From NCBI GenBank assembly GCA_041821265.1, contig JBGUEQ010000013.1:1-64000 (forward strand): 64,000 nucleotides of DNA, in the 5' to 3' direction. How positions within the stretch are numbered: position 1 is the first letter of the stretch; the number at the start of each line of letters is the position of its first letter. Positions 1-7,590 of the stretch are shown here, piece by piece. Both the position numbers and the translations under genes were made by a program. Below the pieces are notes generated by a model. It ran no database searches and had not been told where the DNA came from. It saw only the letters and a list, made by a program, of their open reading frames with translations. Origin of the DNA: Lachnotalea sp041821265. Lineage in GTDB: Bacteria; Bacillota; Clostridia; Lachnospirales; Lachnospiraceae.

Positions 1-90
1 GAAAATGATTCAACAAATGATTTCTGCTTCGCGTAGCGAATTTGCATGCAGAAATCATACATTACTGTGAACGGAGTGAACAGTAACACA
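1..90. repeat. Structured intergenic repeat cut by the window edge
   Basis: Bases 17-27 (ATGATTTCTGC) and 48-58 (GCAGAAATCAT) form a perfect 11-bp inverted repeat enclosing a small hairpin TTCGC/GCGAA. A second inverted repeat TTACTGT/ACAGTAA lies at 62-68 and 80-86. Bases 1-24 recur exactly, inverted, at 38679-38702, and the GTGAACAGTAAC tail recurs at 25155 and 38736. The element probably extends left of the window. Confidence 0.65.
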
Positions 91-335
91 TAAATATGAA
101 AGTTATGTAAAAATGAATGAAAGTATGTTGTAATTCTAAAAAAAGAGGTATAATATGATTGGGATTATATGTTACTATTTTAAGTATGCTAACATTAGAT
201 GTTTTTGTGATCGAAAGTTACAAAAACGCGGATTTTTATGCGCAAAATAATGTAAAATAGCATTTCTGGGCATAACTTGTTGATAGGAGGCATAATCAAA
301 ACAGTAACTATTATATAACTAGAAAGGAATATCAT
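91..335. other. Intergenic region upstream of the CBS gene
   Basis: AT-rich sequence with no convincing coding potential. A TATAAT hexamer at 149-154 lies downstream of a TTGTAA at 128-133, but the 15-bp spacing is poor, so I do not call a promoter. The ribosome site AGAAAGGA near 320 belongs to the downstream gene. Confidence 0.4.
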
Positions 336-746
336 ATGAATATATTATTTTTTTTGATACCAAAAAGTGATACAGCATACATATATAGTGATTTCACTGT
401 TAGGCAGGCACTTGAGAAAATGAAGCATTATGGATATACTGCAATTCCGATGATTGATCGAGATGGTAGATATATAGGGACCGTTACAGAAGGGGATTTC
501 CTTTGGACATTTGCGAATCATTTAGAACAATCAGAAGGACTAGAACACATCCCTATTATTCAAATTGAGCGAAGAGTGGATAATAAACCAGTTAATATTG
601 ATGCAAATATAGAAGATTTGATGGACATGTCATTATACCAGAATTTCATTCCTGTTATTGATGATCAAAATGTATTTATTGGACTTGTAACAAGAAAAGA
701 TATTATCCAATATTTATCGAAGAAATGTTTTGGTGGACAGAGATAA
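336..746 (+). CDS. CBS-domain pair protein
   Basis: A 136-residue cytoplasmic protein made almost entirely of two CBS motifs (about residues 14-60 and 75-128). The motif pattern is visible in TVRQALEKMKHYGYTAIPMI followed by GTVTEGDFLW, and again in FIPVIDDQNVFIGLVTRKDI. CBS pairs (Bateman modules) bind adenosyl ligands such as AMP or ATP and act as energy sensors. There is no fused catalytic domain, so this is a stand-alone sensor of unknown partner. The start is supported by AGAAAGGA 8-10 bases upstream. The next gene, pta, has its own promoter, so the two are probably not co-transcribed. Family assignment is firm; the role is not. Confidence 0.85.
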   Translation: MNILFFLIPKSDTAYIYSDFTVRQALEKMKHYGYTAIPMIDRDGRYIGTVTEGDFLWTFANHLEQSEGLEHIPIIQIERRVDNKPVNIDANIEDLMDMSLYQNFIPVIDDQNVFIGLVTRKDIIQYLSKKCFGGQR

Positions 747-796
747 CGTTAAAAGATTGTTAAAAATTTAATTAAATGTTCTAAAATAAATACTTC

Positions 797-825
797 TTGT
801 ATACAATAAACATTAGTAGTATAAT
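797..825 (+). promoter_or_regulatory. Sigma-A-type promoter for pta-ackA
   Basis: TTGTAT (797-802), 17-bp spacer, TATAAT (820-825). It leaves a leader of roughly 170 bases before pta. No terminator-antiterminator pair is obvious in that leader. Confidence 0.7.
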
Positions 826-1000
826 CAAAGTAAGCGTAATTGGAGAGCATAATGAGGGACATGGATATTCGCTTTGAGAATCTCCAGTGTATGCAAAATA
901 TTATGCTTTTTTTGCTGGATAAGAATAATTATATACTGGCTAATCACCTCATAAAGAGGAAAATAAAAAATAAGATACACATGAAAGGAGTCATACAATC

Positions 1001-1996
1001 ATGGGATTTATTGACACAATTAAAGAACGCGCAAAAGCGAATAAGCAAACAATCGTTTTACCAGAAACAGAGGATCGTAGAACATACGAGGCTGTAGCAA
1101 CTATAGTAAAAGAGGGACTGGCTAATGTAATTTTAGTTGGTAGTGAAGCTGCTGTAGCAGAAGGTAGCAAAGGCTTAGACATAACAGGAGTAACAATTGT
1201 TGATCCAGCTACTTCGGACAAAACTTCTACATATATTGAAAAATTAGTAGAGTTAAGACAAAGTAAAGGTATGACGAAAGAACAAGCAGAAGAAATTTTA
1301 TTATCTAATTACTTATATTATGGAGTAATGATGGTTAAACTAGGGGATGCAGATGGAATGGTATCAGGAGCTTGTCACTCAACTGCCGATACATTAAGAC
1401 CATGTTTACAGATTCTTAAAACAAAACCTGGTACGAAGTTAGTTTCAGCATTTTTCTTAATGGTTGTTCCTGACTGTGAATTTGGTGCAAACGGAACATT
1501 TATATTTGGTGACGCAGGTTTAGAGCAGAATCCAACTCCTGAAAAATTAGCAGCAATTGCAGCTTCATCAGCAGAATCATTCAAATTATTAGTACAGGAA
1601 GAGCCAATTGTAGCGATGCTTTCACATTCAACTAAGGGTAGTGCAAAACATGCTGACGTAGATAAAGTAGTTGAAGCAACTAAAATTGCGAAAGAACTAT
1701 ATCCAAATATGGAAATCGATGGTGAATTACAGTTAGATGCAGCAATTATACCAAGTGTTGGTGAATCTAAAGCTCCAGGTAGCAAAGTTGCAGGTCGTGC
1801 TAATGTATTAGTATTCCCAGATTTAGATGCTGGAAACATTGGGTATAAATTAGTTCAAAGACTAGCAAAAGCAGAAGCATATGGCCCAGTTACACAGGGT
1901 ATTGCAAAGCCAGTTAATGACTTATCAAGAGGATGTAATGCAGATGATATCGTTGGTGTTGTTGCGATTACAGCAGTACAGGCACAAGCTAATTAA
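1001..1996 (+). CDS. pta: Phosphate acetyltransferase
   Basis: Converts acetyl-CoA and phosphate to acetyl phosphate, the first step of acetate formation with substrate-level ATP production. The 331-residue length is that of the short, single-domain clostridial Pta without the N-terminal DRTGG/P-loop region. Recognisable Pta segments include VLPETEDRRTYEAV near the N-terminus, DADGMVSGACHSTADTLRP in the middle and GRANVLVFPDLDAGNIGYKL near the C-terminus. The start is set by GAAAGGAG about 10 bases upstream. It is followed after 28 bases by ackA, so the two form the standard acetate operon. An 85-codon reading frame overlapping the 5' end (from 840) is not considered real. Confidence 0.97.
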   Translation: MGFIDTIKERAKANKQTIVLPETEDRRTYEAVATIVKEGLANVILVGSEAAVAEGSKGLDITGVTIVDPATSDKTSTYIEKLVELRQSKGMTKEQAEEILLSNYLYYGVMMVKLGDADGMVSGACHSTADTLRPCLQILKTKPGTKLVSAFFLMVVPDCEFGANGTFIFGDAGLEQNPTPEKLAAIAASSAESFKLLVQEEPIVAMLSHSTKGSAKHADVDKVVEATKIAKELYPNMEIDGELQLDAAIIPSVGESKAPGSKVAGRANVLVFPDLDAGNIGYKLVQRLAKAEAYGPVTQGIAKPVNDLSRGCNADDIVGVVAITAVQAQAN

Positions 1997-2024
1997 CAAT
2001 CACAAATATCAGGAGGAAATTTTA

Positions 2025-3218
2025 ATGAATATTTTAGTAATAAATTGCGGAAGTTCGTCACTCAAATTTCAATTAATTAATTCAGACACAGAAGAAGTTT
2101 TAGCAAAAGGCCTTTGTGAAAGAATTGGAATTGATGGAAGATTAGTATATCAACCAGAAAACGGTGACAAAGAGAAAACTGATGCAGCAATGCCTACACA
2201 TAAAGAAGCAATCCAGATGGTACTTGAGGCATTGATGAATGAGAAAACTGGCGTTATCAAGAGTCTTGATGAAGTTGGAGCAGTAGGACATAGAATCGTA
2301 CATGGTGGAGAGAAATTTGCAGCTTCTACAATAATTACTGATGAAGTGTTAAAAGCAGTAGAAGAATGTAATGATTTAGCACCACTTCATAATCCAGCAA
2401 ACTTAATTGGTATTGAGGCTTGTAAGGCATTGATGCCAAATACTCCAATGGTCGGTGTTTTTGACACAGCTTTCCATCAAACTATGCCAGAACAGGCATT
2501 TATGTACGGACTTCCATACAAATATTATGAGAAATATAAAGTTAGAAGATATGGCTTCCACGGAACAAGCCATAGTTTTGTATCAAAGAGAGCAGCTCAA
2601 TATTTAGAAAAACCACTTGAATCATTAAAAACAATTGTATGTCATTTGGGTAATGGCTCAAGTATTTGTGCAGTTAATGGTGGTAAATCAGTAGATACTT
2701 CAATGGGACTTACACCACTTGAAGGAGTCATGATGGGAACACGTTCAGGTAGTATTGATCCAGCCATTATGGAGTTTATTGCCAAAAAAGAAGATCTTGA
2801 TATTGATGGTGTTATGAATATTTTGAATAAAGAGTCAGGTGTATATGGTCTTTCAGAGCTTTCTAGTGATTTTAGAGATCTTGAAAATGCAGCGGCAGAA
2901 GGAAATAAAAAAGCTAAATTAGCAAGAGATGCATTCTGTTATCAAGTTGCTAAATATGTTGGTTCTTATGCAGCAGCAATGAACGGTGTAGATGTAATTG
3001 TGTTTACAGCAGGGGTTGGTGAAAATGACGGGTTAGTAAGAAAAGATGTATGTAAATATCTTGAATACTTAGGAATAGAGTATGATGATGCAACTACAAA
3101 TTCCAGAGGAAAAGAAGCTACACTTTCAACACCAAGTTCAAAAGTAAAAGTATTATTAATTCCAACAAATGAAGAATTGGCAATTGCAAGAGAAACATTA
3201 ACATTAGTAACAAAATAA
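2025..3218 (+). CDS. ackA: Acetate kinase
   Basis: Transfers phosphate from acetyl phosphate to ADP, giving acetate and ATP. I chose the ATG at 2025, preceded by AGGAGG, over an in-frame upstream extension into pta; it gives 397 residues, the usual family length. ASKHA-fold signatures are present: the N-terminal VINCGSSSLKFQL phosphate loop, HRIVHGGEKF, YGFHGTSH with the conserved His, and EGVMMGTRSGSIDP with the catalytic Arg region. ENDGLVRKD near the C-terminus is also typical. It lies 28 bases after pta and shares its promoter. A structured repeat follows directly. Confidence 0.98.
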   Translation: MNILVINCGSSSLKFQLINSDTEEVLAKGLCERIGIDGRLVYQPENGDKEKTDAAMPTHKEAIQMVLEALMNEKTGVIKSLDEVGAVGHRIVHGGEKFAASTIITDEVLKAVEECNDLAPLHNPANLIGIEACKALMPNTPMVGVFDTAFHQTMPEQAFMYGLPYKYYEKYKVRRYGFHGTSHSFVSKRAAQYLEKPLESLKTIVCHLGNGSSICAVNGGKSVDTSMGLTPLEGVMMGTRSGSIDPAIMEFIAKKEDLDIDGVMNILNKESGVYGLSELSSDFRDLENAAAEGNKKAKLARDAFCYQVAKYVGSYAAAMNGVDVIVFTAGVGENDGLVRKDVCKYLEYLGIEYDDATTNSRGKEATLSTPSSKVKVLLIPTNEELAIARETLTLVTK

Positions 3219-3219
3219 G

Positions 3220-3349
3220 TAACTATTCAGAACTCACTAACGCGAGGTGTTTTGCAAAGCAAAATCCCGAGTTTTATAGCGCTAAAATGCAAGTTTCTTA
3301 CATTTTATGCGCATCGCGTAGCGTTAACTATGAAGGTACTGAATAGTTA
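3220..3349 (+). repeat. Element A, copy 1 (about 130-bp palindromic repeat)
   Basis: The ends TAACTATTCAG (3220-3230) and CTGAATAGTTA (3339-3349) are perfect 11-bp inverted repeats. Inside are a TTTTGC-AAA-GCAAAA hairpin (3251-3265) and a second hairpin with arms TAAAATG/CATTTTA, followed by GCATCGCGTAGCG. It lies between ackA and the yceD promoter. Other copies are at 10910, 24084, 62709, 59139 (degenerate) and 59597 (half). Confidence 0.85.
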
Positions 3350-3371
3350 AGAAAATAAATTGTAATATATG

Positions 3372-3400
3372 TTGACAAAGTAAGATAAGCTAGGTATAAT
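3372..3400 (+). promoter_or_regulatory. Consensus sigma-A promoter for yceD-rpmF
   Basis: TTGACA (3372-3377), 17-bp spacer, TATAAT (3395-3400): a perfect match at both hexamers. It lies just downstream of repeat element A, so the repeat is not in this transcript's leader. Confidence 0.85.
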
Positions 3401-3426
3401 AATACAAGTGTGTATAGGAGACTATT

Positions 3427-3951
3427 ATGCTATATAAATTATCAGACGTTTTAGCCTATGATGATAAGGTGATACAGATAAAAGCACCATTGGAAATGGA
3501 TTCATTTGATTCAAATGTAGAATCATTTGATATAGTTGATAAAAGTGATGTAGATTTACTAATAACGAATGTTGGAAGTAAAAAGATTACAATTGAAGCT
3601 AAGACTGATTTATCAGTTTTAATTCCATGCGATAGATGCTTAGAGCCTGTTAAGACTAAGTTTTATATTGATGTCATTAAAGATGTTAATTTGGGCTTAT
3701 CCGAAGAAGATAGGGTAAAAGAGCTGGATGAAAATGATTATATTATTGGATATGACCTTGACGTAGATAAATTAATCTATGGAGAGATTTTAGTTAACTG
3801 GCCTATGAAGATTCTTTGCGAAAATGATTGCAAAGGAATTTGTAATAGATGTGGTGCAAATCTCAATCTTGGAGAATGCGGATGTGACAGAGCAGAGCTT
3901 GACCCAAGAATGGCAGCAATCCGTGATATTTTTAACAATTCTAAACAATAG
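3427..3951 (+). CDS. yceD: YceD/DUF177 family protein
   Basis: A 174-residue DUF177 (YceD) protein, the family encoded next to rpmF in most bacteria and linked to 23S rRNA and L32 biogenesis. Conserved features are the PCDRCLEP segment in the middle (Cys pair) and a C-terminal cysteine cluster, CENDCKGICNRCG then CGCD, which probably binds a metal. The start ATG follows ATAGGAG by 6 bases. rpmF begins 68 bases downstream in the same direction. The molecular role is not fixed by sequence; family and operon position are clear. Confidence 0.9.
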   Translation: MLYKLSDVLAYDDKVIQIKAPLEMDSFDSNVESFDIVDKSDVDLLITNVGSKKITIEAKTDLSVLIPCDRCLEPVKTKFYIDVIKDVNLGLSEEDRVKELDENDYIIGYDLDVDKLIYGEILVNWPMKILCENDCKGICNRCGANLNLGECGCDRAELDPRMAAIRDIFNNSKQ

Positions 3952-4019
3952 TTCAGGATTATTGGATTTAAATTCAATGATATTAAATGAAACTTATTGA
4001 AAATTAAGGAGGTGTGACC

Positions 4020-4199
4020 ATGTCTATCTGTCCAAAGAATAAATCTTCAAAATCAAGAAGAGATAAAAGAAGAGCTAATTGGAAAATGAGTGCTCCAAAT
4101 TTGGTAAAATGCAGCAAATGCGGTGCTTTAATGATGTCCCATAGAGTTTGCAAGGCTTGTGGTTCTTACAACAAAAAAGAAATTATTTCAGTTGACTAA
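4020..4199 (+). CDS. rpmF: 50S ribosomal protein L32
   Basis: A 59-residue basic protein starting MSICPKNKSSKSRRDKRRA, typical of L32, with a zinc ribbon of two CxxC pairs (CSKCG and CKACG) in the C-terminal half. I chose ATG 4020, 5 bases after AAGGAGGTG, over an in-frame GTG at 4014 that overlaps the ribosome site. A strong terminator follows. In relatives plsX normally comes next; here a sugar-transport cassette intervenes. Confidence 0.97.
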   Translation: MSICPKNKSSKSRRDKRRANWKMSAPNLVKCSKCGALMMSHRVCKACGSYNKKEIISVD

Positions 4200-4219
4200 T
4201 TCACAAAATGATAATCATA

Positions 4220-4260
4220 AAAAGATAATCTTGATCAATATCAAGGTTATCTTTTTTTTT
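4220..4260 (+). terminator. Rho-independent terminator after rpmF
   Basis: A 15-bp stem (arms 4221-4235 and 4240-4254, one G-T pair) with a CAAT loop and a run of nine T. Confidence 0.9.
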
Positions 4261-4580
4261 GCTGTGTTTTGATAGTTGAACACCCGATGTCAAGCATTGC
4301 AAAACATTATATCACAAAATAAAGTTCGAAATGTATGATAATAAGTTGTTTTTGCACTATATATTGATGAGAATGACTTGAAAACTTTATCAATATGTAT
4401 AATAATTTAGTTATATTAAAACTATAATATATAAAATAACCAAAAGAAATGGAAAGAATAATCATTAACTGGATACATAAACTCGATTTCCTCTTAATTT
4501 GTACCCTATGTCTTTGGTAAGTTTGATACATCGTGACATCAAGTAATGTGGGGTATAGATATTTAGAAAGGAATATGCTT
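4261..4580. other. Intergenic region upstream of the AraC gene
   Basis: Very AT-rich, with no recognisable gene. Several TATAAT-like hexamers (for example 4398-4403) lack a correctly spaced -35, as expected of an activator-dependent or unresolved promoter. Confidence 0.4.
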
Positions 4581-5522
4581 ATGCCAAATAAAAAAAGGCC
4601 GATTATTGAATACCGCCACTATAACCTGCCATTGAATTTGCCAGTTTTACTGTTATCTGGTGAACGATGGAGAATTTCTGAAATCAAAAGTTCTAACTTG
4701 CACTTTCATAATTGTCTTGAAGTCGGTATTTGTCTGGAACAAAGTGGGATTATTGATGTGGAAGGAGTTCCTATTTCTTTTCGCGAGGGGGATGTTACCT
4801 GTATCCCCAGATATATCCCACACACCACCTATAGTTCTCCTGGCGAGGAAAGCCTATGGGCTTATATTTTCGTGGATCCGGAGGAACTTTTTAGAGGCAT
4901 GTTTTGGGATTCCATGGAAAGCTTTGAAAGTCCCTTGTCCTCCATCAGAAAGTACCGTTATGTTATGAGTCGGGAGGAGTTTCCTAAGGTTTGGTTCTTA
5001 GCTAGGAGCATAGTGGATGAGTTAATGGAACAAAAATTTAACTACAAGACAAGTGTTAAGGGGCTGATGCTCGCACTTTATACTGAATTCTTGAGGATTC
5101 ACAGTGTAGAAAGCCAGAAGCCCGCTGAGACTGGAAACAAGGACGAAAGAATTGTTATTATTGCAGATGCCATTGATTTTATTAATAAAAATTATATGCA
5201 ACACATTACCATTCAAGATTTGGCGGATATATGTCATTTTAGCGTGAGTCATTTTAGAAGGACGTTTGGTTCTATTATAGGAGCGGCGCCTTTGGATTTT
5301 TTGAACAGTACCAGAATAGACGAAGCTTGCAGACTTTTAAGGAGTACAGAAATAAGTATTATAAGTATATCAGAACAGGTTGGATTTTGCTCAGTATCTA
5401 GCTTTAATCGTTGTTTTATCAAACTAATCGGAGTCTCACCAAGAGTTTGGAGGAAGACATCATTTCAATCTGAAGTAACGTCTTCAAAGTCTACAATACT
5501 GGAGTTTACTGGATGGATGTAA
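4581..5522 (+). CDS. AraC-family transcriptional regulator
   Basis: A 313-residue regulator with an N-terminal cupin-like sensing domain (about residues 20-130) and a C-terminal double helix-turn-helix of the AraC/XylS type (about 212-305). The DNA-binding part is recognisable from ITIQDLADICHFSVSHFRRT and the second helix pair ending ISEQVGFCSVSSFNRCF. ATG 4581 is preferred because AGAAAGGA lies 8 bases upstream; an ATG at 4575 is too close. It sits directly before an ABC sugar importer in the same direction, so it most likely controls that importer in response to a sugar. The ligand is unknown. Confidence 0.9.
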   Translation: MPNKKRPIIEYRHYNLPLNLPVLLLSGERWRISEIKSSNLHFHNCLEVGICLEQSGIIDVEGVPISFREGDVTCIPRYIPHTTYSSPGEESLWAYIFVDPEELFRGMFWDSMESFESPLSSIRKYRYVMSREEFPKVWFLARSIVDELMEQKFNYKTSVKGLMLALYTEFLRIHSVESQKPAETGNKDERIVIIADAIDFINKNYMQHITIQDLADICHFSVSHFRRTFGSIIGAAPLDFLNSTRIDEACRLLRSTEISIISISEQVGFCSVSSFNRCFIKLIGVSPRVWRKTSFQSEVTSSKSTILEFTGWM

Positions 5523-5594
5523 AGAAAGATCATTCTTACTAATTGCATGTAATAATGAACTGTGTTTAAGAAAATATAAAAAGAGGAGGTAACT

Positions 5595-6545
5595 ATGGGG
5601 GATAACAAGGCAACAATGCCTAAGACTAGACAAAGAGGTAATTGGAAAAGTATTTTGAAAAGAGACTGGCAATTGTATCTCATGCTACTATTTCCAGTGT
5701 TAATGGTTATTGTTTTTAATTATGCTGCTTATCCGGGATTGAGAATGGTTTTTATGGATTATAAGCCAGCAAAAGGCTATGACGGAAGTGAATGGGTGGG
5801 GCTTGAGATTTTCCATAAAATATTTAAAGATGCAGATTTTATGCGTTCACTTCGTAATTCACTTGTATTTAATATTATGGATTTAATTGTCAGCTTTCCG
5901 GTACCAATTATTCTTGCGCTGATGCTGAATGAACTAAGGTTTCAGAAATTCAAGAAGGTAACACAAACTATTTTATACCTACCTCATTTCTTATCATGGG
6001 TTATTATCGGAAGCGTTGGCTATACGATGTTTCGTCCGAGTACAGGTTTGGTAAATATGGTAATGACAAACATGGGAATCATTACGGTTGGAATACCTTT
6101 TCTGACAGAAAAATGGCATTGGGCAGTAACCTATTTGCTCATTGGTGTCTGGGCTAGTATGGGATGGGGAACTATTATCTATCTGGCAGCCATATCCAGT
6201 GTGAGCGGCGAGCTGTATGAGGCTTCTATGATTGATGGCGCGGGCAGGTGGAAAAGAATATGGCATATTACGTTGCCAGGTATAAAAGGTACTGTAGTAA
6301 CGCTATTAATTATGAATTTGGGACGCGTTATGGGAAGTAACTTTGAGCGTCTTGATGTATTTGGTAATACACAGGTCAGGGATTTCCAATATCAGCTGGC
6401 CATTTACATATATGAAAAAGGTCTTGGCGGGGGAAAGTTCAGTCAGTCAACAGCAGTTGGACTTTTTCAGTCATTGGTGGGACTTATGCTTGTGTTGATG
6501 GCAGACAGGGTAGCTAAAAAGCTTGGGGAAGATGGTTTGATTTAG
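5595..6545 (+). CDS. ABC sugar transporter permease (LplB-like)
   Basis: A 316-residue inner-membrane permease of the MalF/LplB class with about six membrane helices. The EAA loop that contacts the ATPase is seen as EASMIDGAGRWKRIWHI near residue 215. The N-terminus (WQLYLMLLFPVLMVIVFNY) matches the LplB/YteP subgroup, which imports complex oligosaccharides or uronides. AGAGGAGG gives a strong ribosome site. It pairs with the next permease 12 bases downstream and with the lipoprotein. No ATPase is encoded here, which is usual: a shared MsmK/MsmX-type ATPase serves several importers. Confidence 0.9.
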   Translation: MGDNKATMPKTRQRGNWKSILKRDWQLYLMLLFPVLMVIVFNYAAYPGLRMVFMDYKPAKGYDGSEWVGLEIFHKIFKDADFMRSLRNSLVFNIMDLIVSFPVPIILALMLNELRFQKFKKVTQTILYLPHFLSWVIIGSVGYTMFRPSTGLVNMVMTNMGIITVGIPFLTEKWHWAVTYLLIGVWASMGWGTIIYLAAISSVSGELYEASMIDGAGRWKRIWHITLPGIKGTVVTLLIMNLGRVMGSNFERLDVFGNTQVRDFQYQLAIYIYEKGLGGGKFSQSTAVGLFQSLVGLMLVLMADRVAKKLGEDGLI

Positions 6546-6557
6546 GGGGAAAGTTAA

Positions 6558-7487
6558 ATGAATAGTAAAAGTGTTAAATTAATTCAGGAGAAAGAAGCAG
6601 TATTCGATGGAAACAGGGCAATTGTAAAATTCAAGATTAGTGATGCGGTTATGATGCTCATTATGGTTATTCTATGCGCAATCTGTATTCTTCCTTTTTT
6701 GCATCTGGCGGCAAAATCGATATCTTCCGATTCTTTTGTATTGGCTAAGCAAGTGTATTTATTTCCAAAAGGAATAAATTTTGATGCATATGCTTCCATT
6801 TTTCGGGACGGTTCCATGGTATATTCAATGATTTACAGTATTATAGTAACTTTGTTATTTACTTTATTAGGGATGATCTGCTGTATATGTGCGGCTTATC
6901 CTTTATCAAAGAAAAGATTATGGGGCAGAAATTTATTTACTTTTCTTCTTATGTTTCCTATGTATTTTGGCGCGGGATTGATTCCCTCTTATTTGTTGTT
7001 AAAGGATTTGAATTTGCTAAACACAGTATGGGTATTGATACTGCCATTAATTTATTCGCCTTACAATATGCTTATTATGAAGACATATTTTCAATCAAGT
7101 ATTCCAGACAGCCTAGAAGAATCTGCTTTTCTGGATGGTGCTACAAATTTTCAAATACTTGTCAGAGTGGTATTGCCGTTGTCAAAACCGATTCTAGCCA
7201 CCTTATCTTTGTTCTATGCAGTAGGTCGCTGGAATTCCTATGCGGACAATAAGTTTTATATAAAAACAGAAACTTTGAAGTTGATTCAATATAAACTTTA
7301 TCAGATGGTTGCATCTGCTACTGAAGCACAAACTATGACATTGTCGGAAGCGGCTGCGGTAAAGAGCACTCCTGAGGTACTTCAGGCAGCAGCGATAATG
7401 TTTGTAACAATTCCGATTATCTGTATTTATCCTTTTTTGCAGAAATATTTTGTTAAGGGAGTGATGGTTGGAGCAATAAAGGGATAG
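6558..7487 (+). CDS. ABC sugar transporter permease (YtcP/MalG-like)
   Basis: A 309-residue second permease of the carbohydrate importer, of the MalG/YtcP class, with six predicted helices. The EAA loop is seen as EESAFLDGATNFQILV near residue 185. The C-terminus KGVMVGAIKG is typical of the family. It starts 12 bases after the first permease with GGGGGAAAG as ribosome site, so translation is likely coupled. The cytoplasmic N-terminal 30 residues are charged, followed by the first helix at about 31-55. Confidence 0.9.
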   Translation: MNSKSVKLIQEKEAVFDGNRAIVKFKISDAVMMLIMVILCAICILPFLHLAAKSISSDSFVLAKQVYLFPKGINFDAYASIFRDGSMVYSMIYSIIVTLLFTLLGMICCICAAYPLSKKRLWGRNLFTFLLMFPMYFGAGLIPSYLLLKDLNLLNTVWVLILPLIYSPYNMLIMKTYFQSSIPDSLEESAFLDGATNFQILVRVVLPLSKPILATLSLFYAVGRWNSYADNKFYIKTETLKLIQYKLYQMVASATEAQTMTLSEAAAVKSTPEVLQAAAIMFVTIPIICIYPFLQKYFVKGVMVGAIKG

Positions 7488-7590
7488 TTATATCTCAATA
7501 TGATAAACAGAGGGATATGAATACTGCATCCGGTCATGAGGCTGAGATGTGGATTTATATAAATGAGTTTAAAAATAGGGAGGAATTAAT

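Noticed and set aside
840..1097. 85-codon reading frame before and into pta
   Set aside because: It overlaps the 5' end of pta in another frame, has a weak ribosome site and no recognisable protein character; the region is better read as the pta leader.
1375..1839. 154-codon minus-strand frame inside pta
   Set aside because: Antisense shadow of a conserved gene, with no ribosome site or known domain.
1881..2024. Longer N-terminus for acetate kinase reaching into pta
   Set aside because: The added residues are not family-like; ATG 2025 has a perfect ribosome site and gives the normal N-terminus.
3220..3349. Element A as a known riboswitch or T-box
   Set aside because: No conserved aptamer core or T-box sequence; the copies precede unrelated genes, and one lies upstream of the promoter of its gene.
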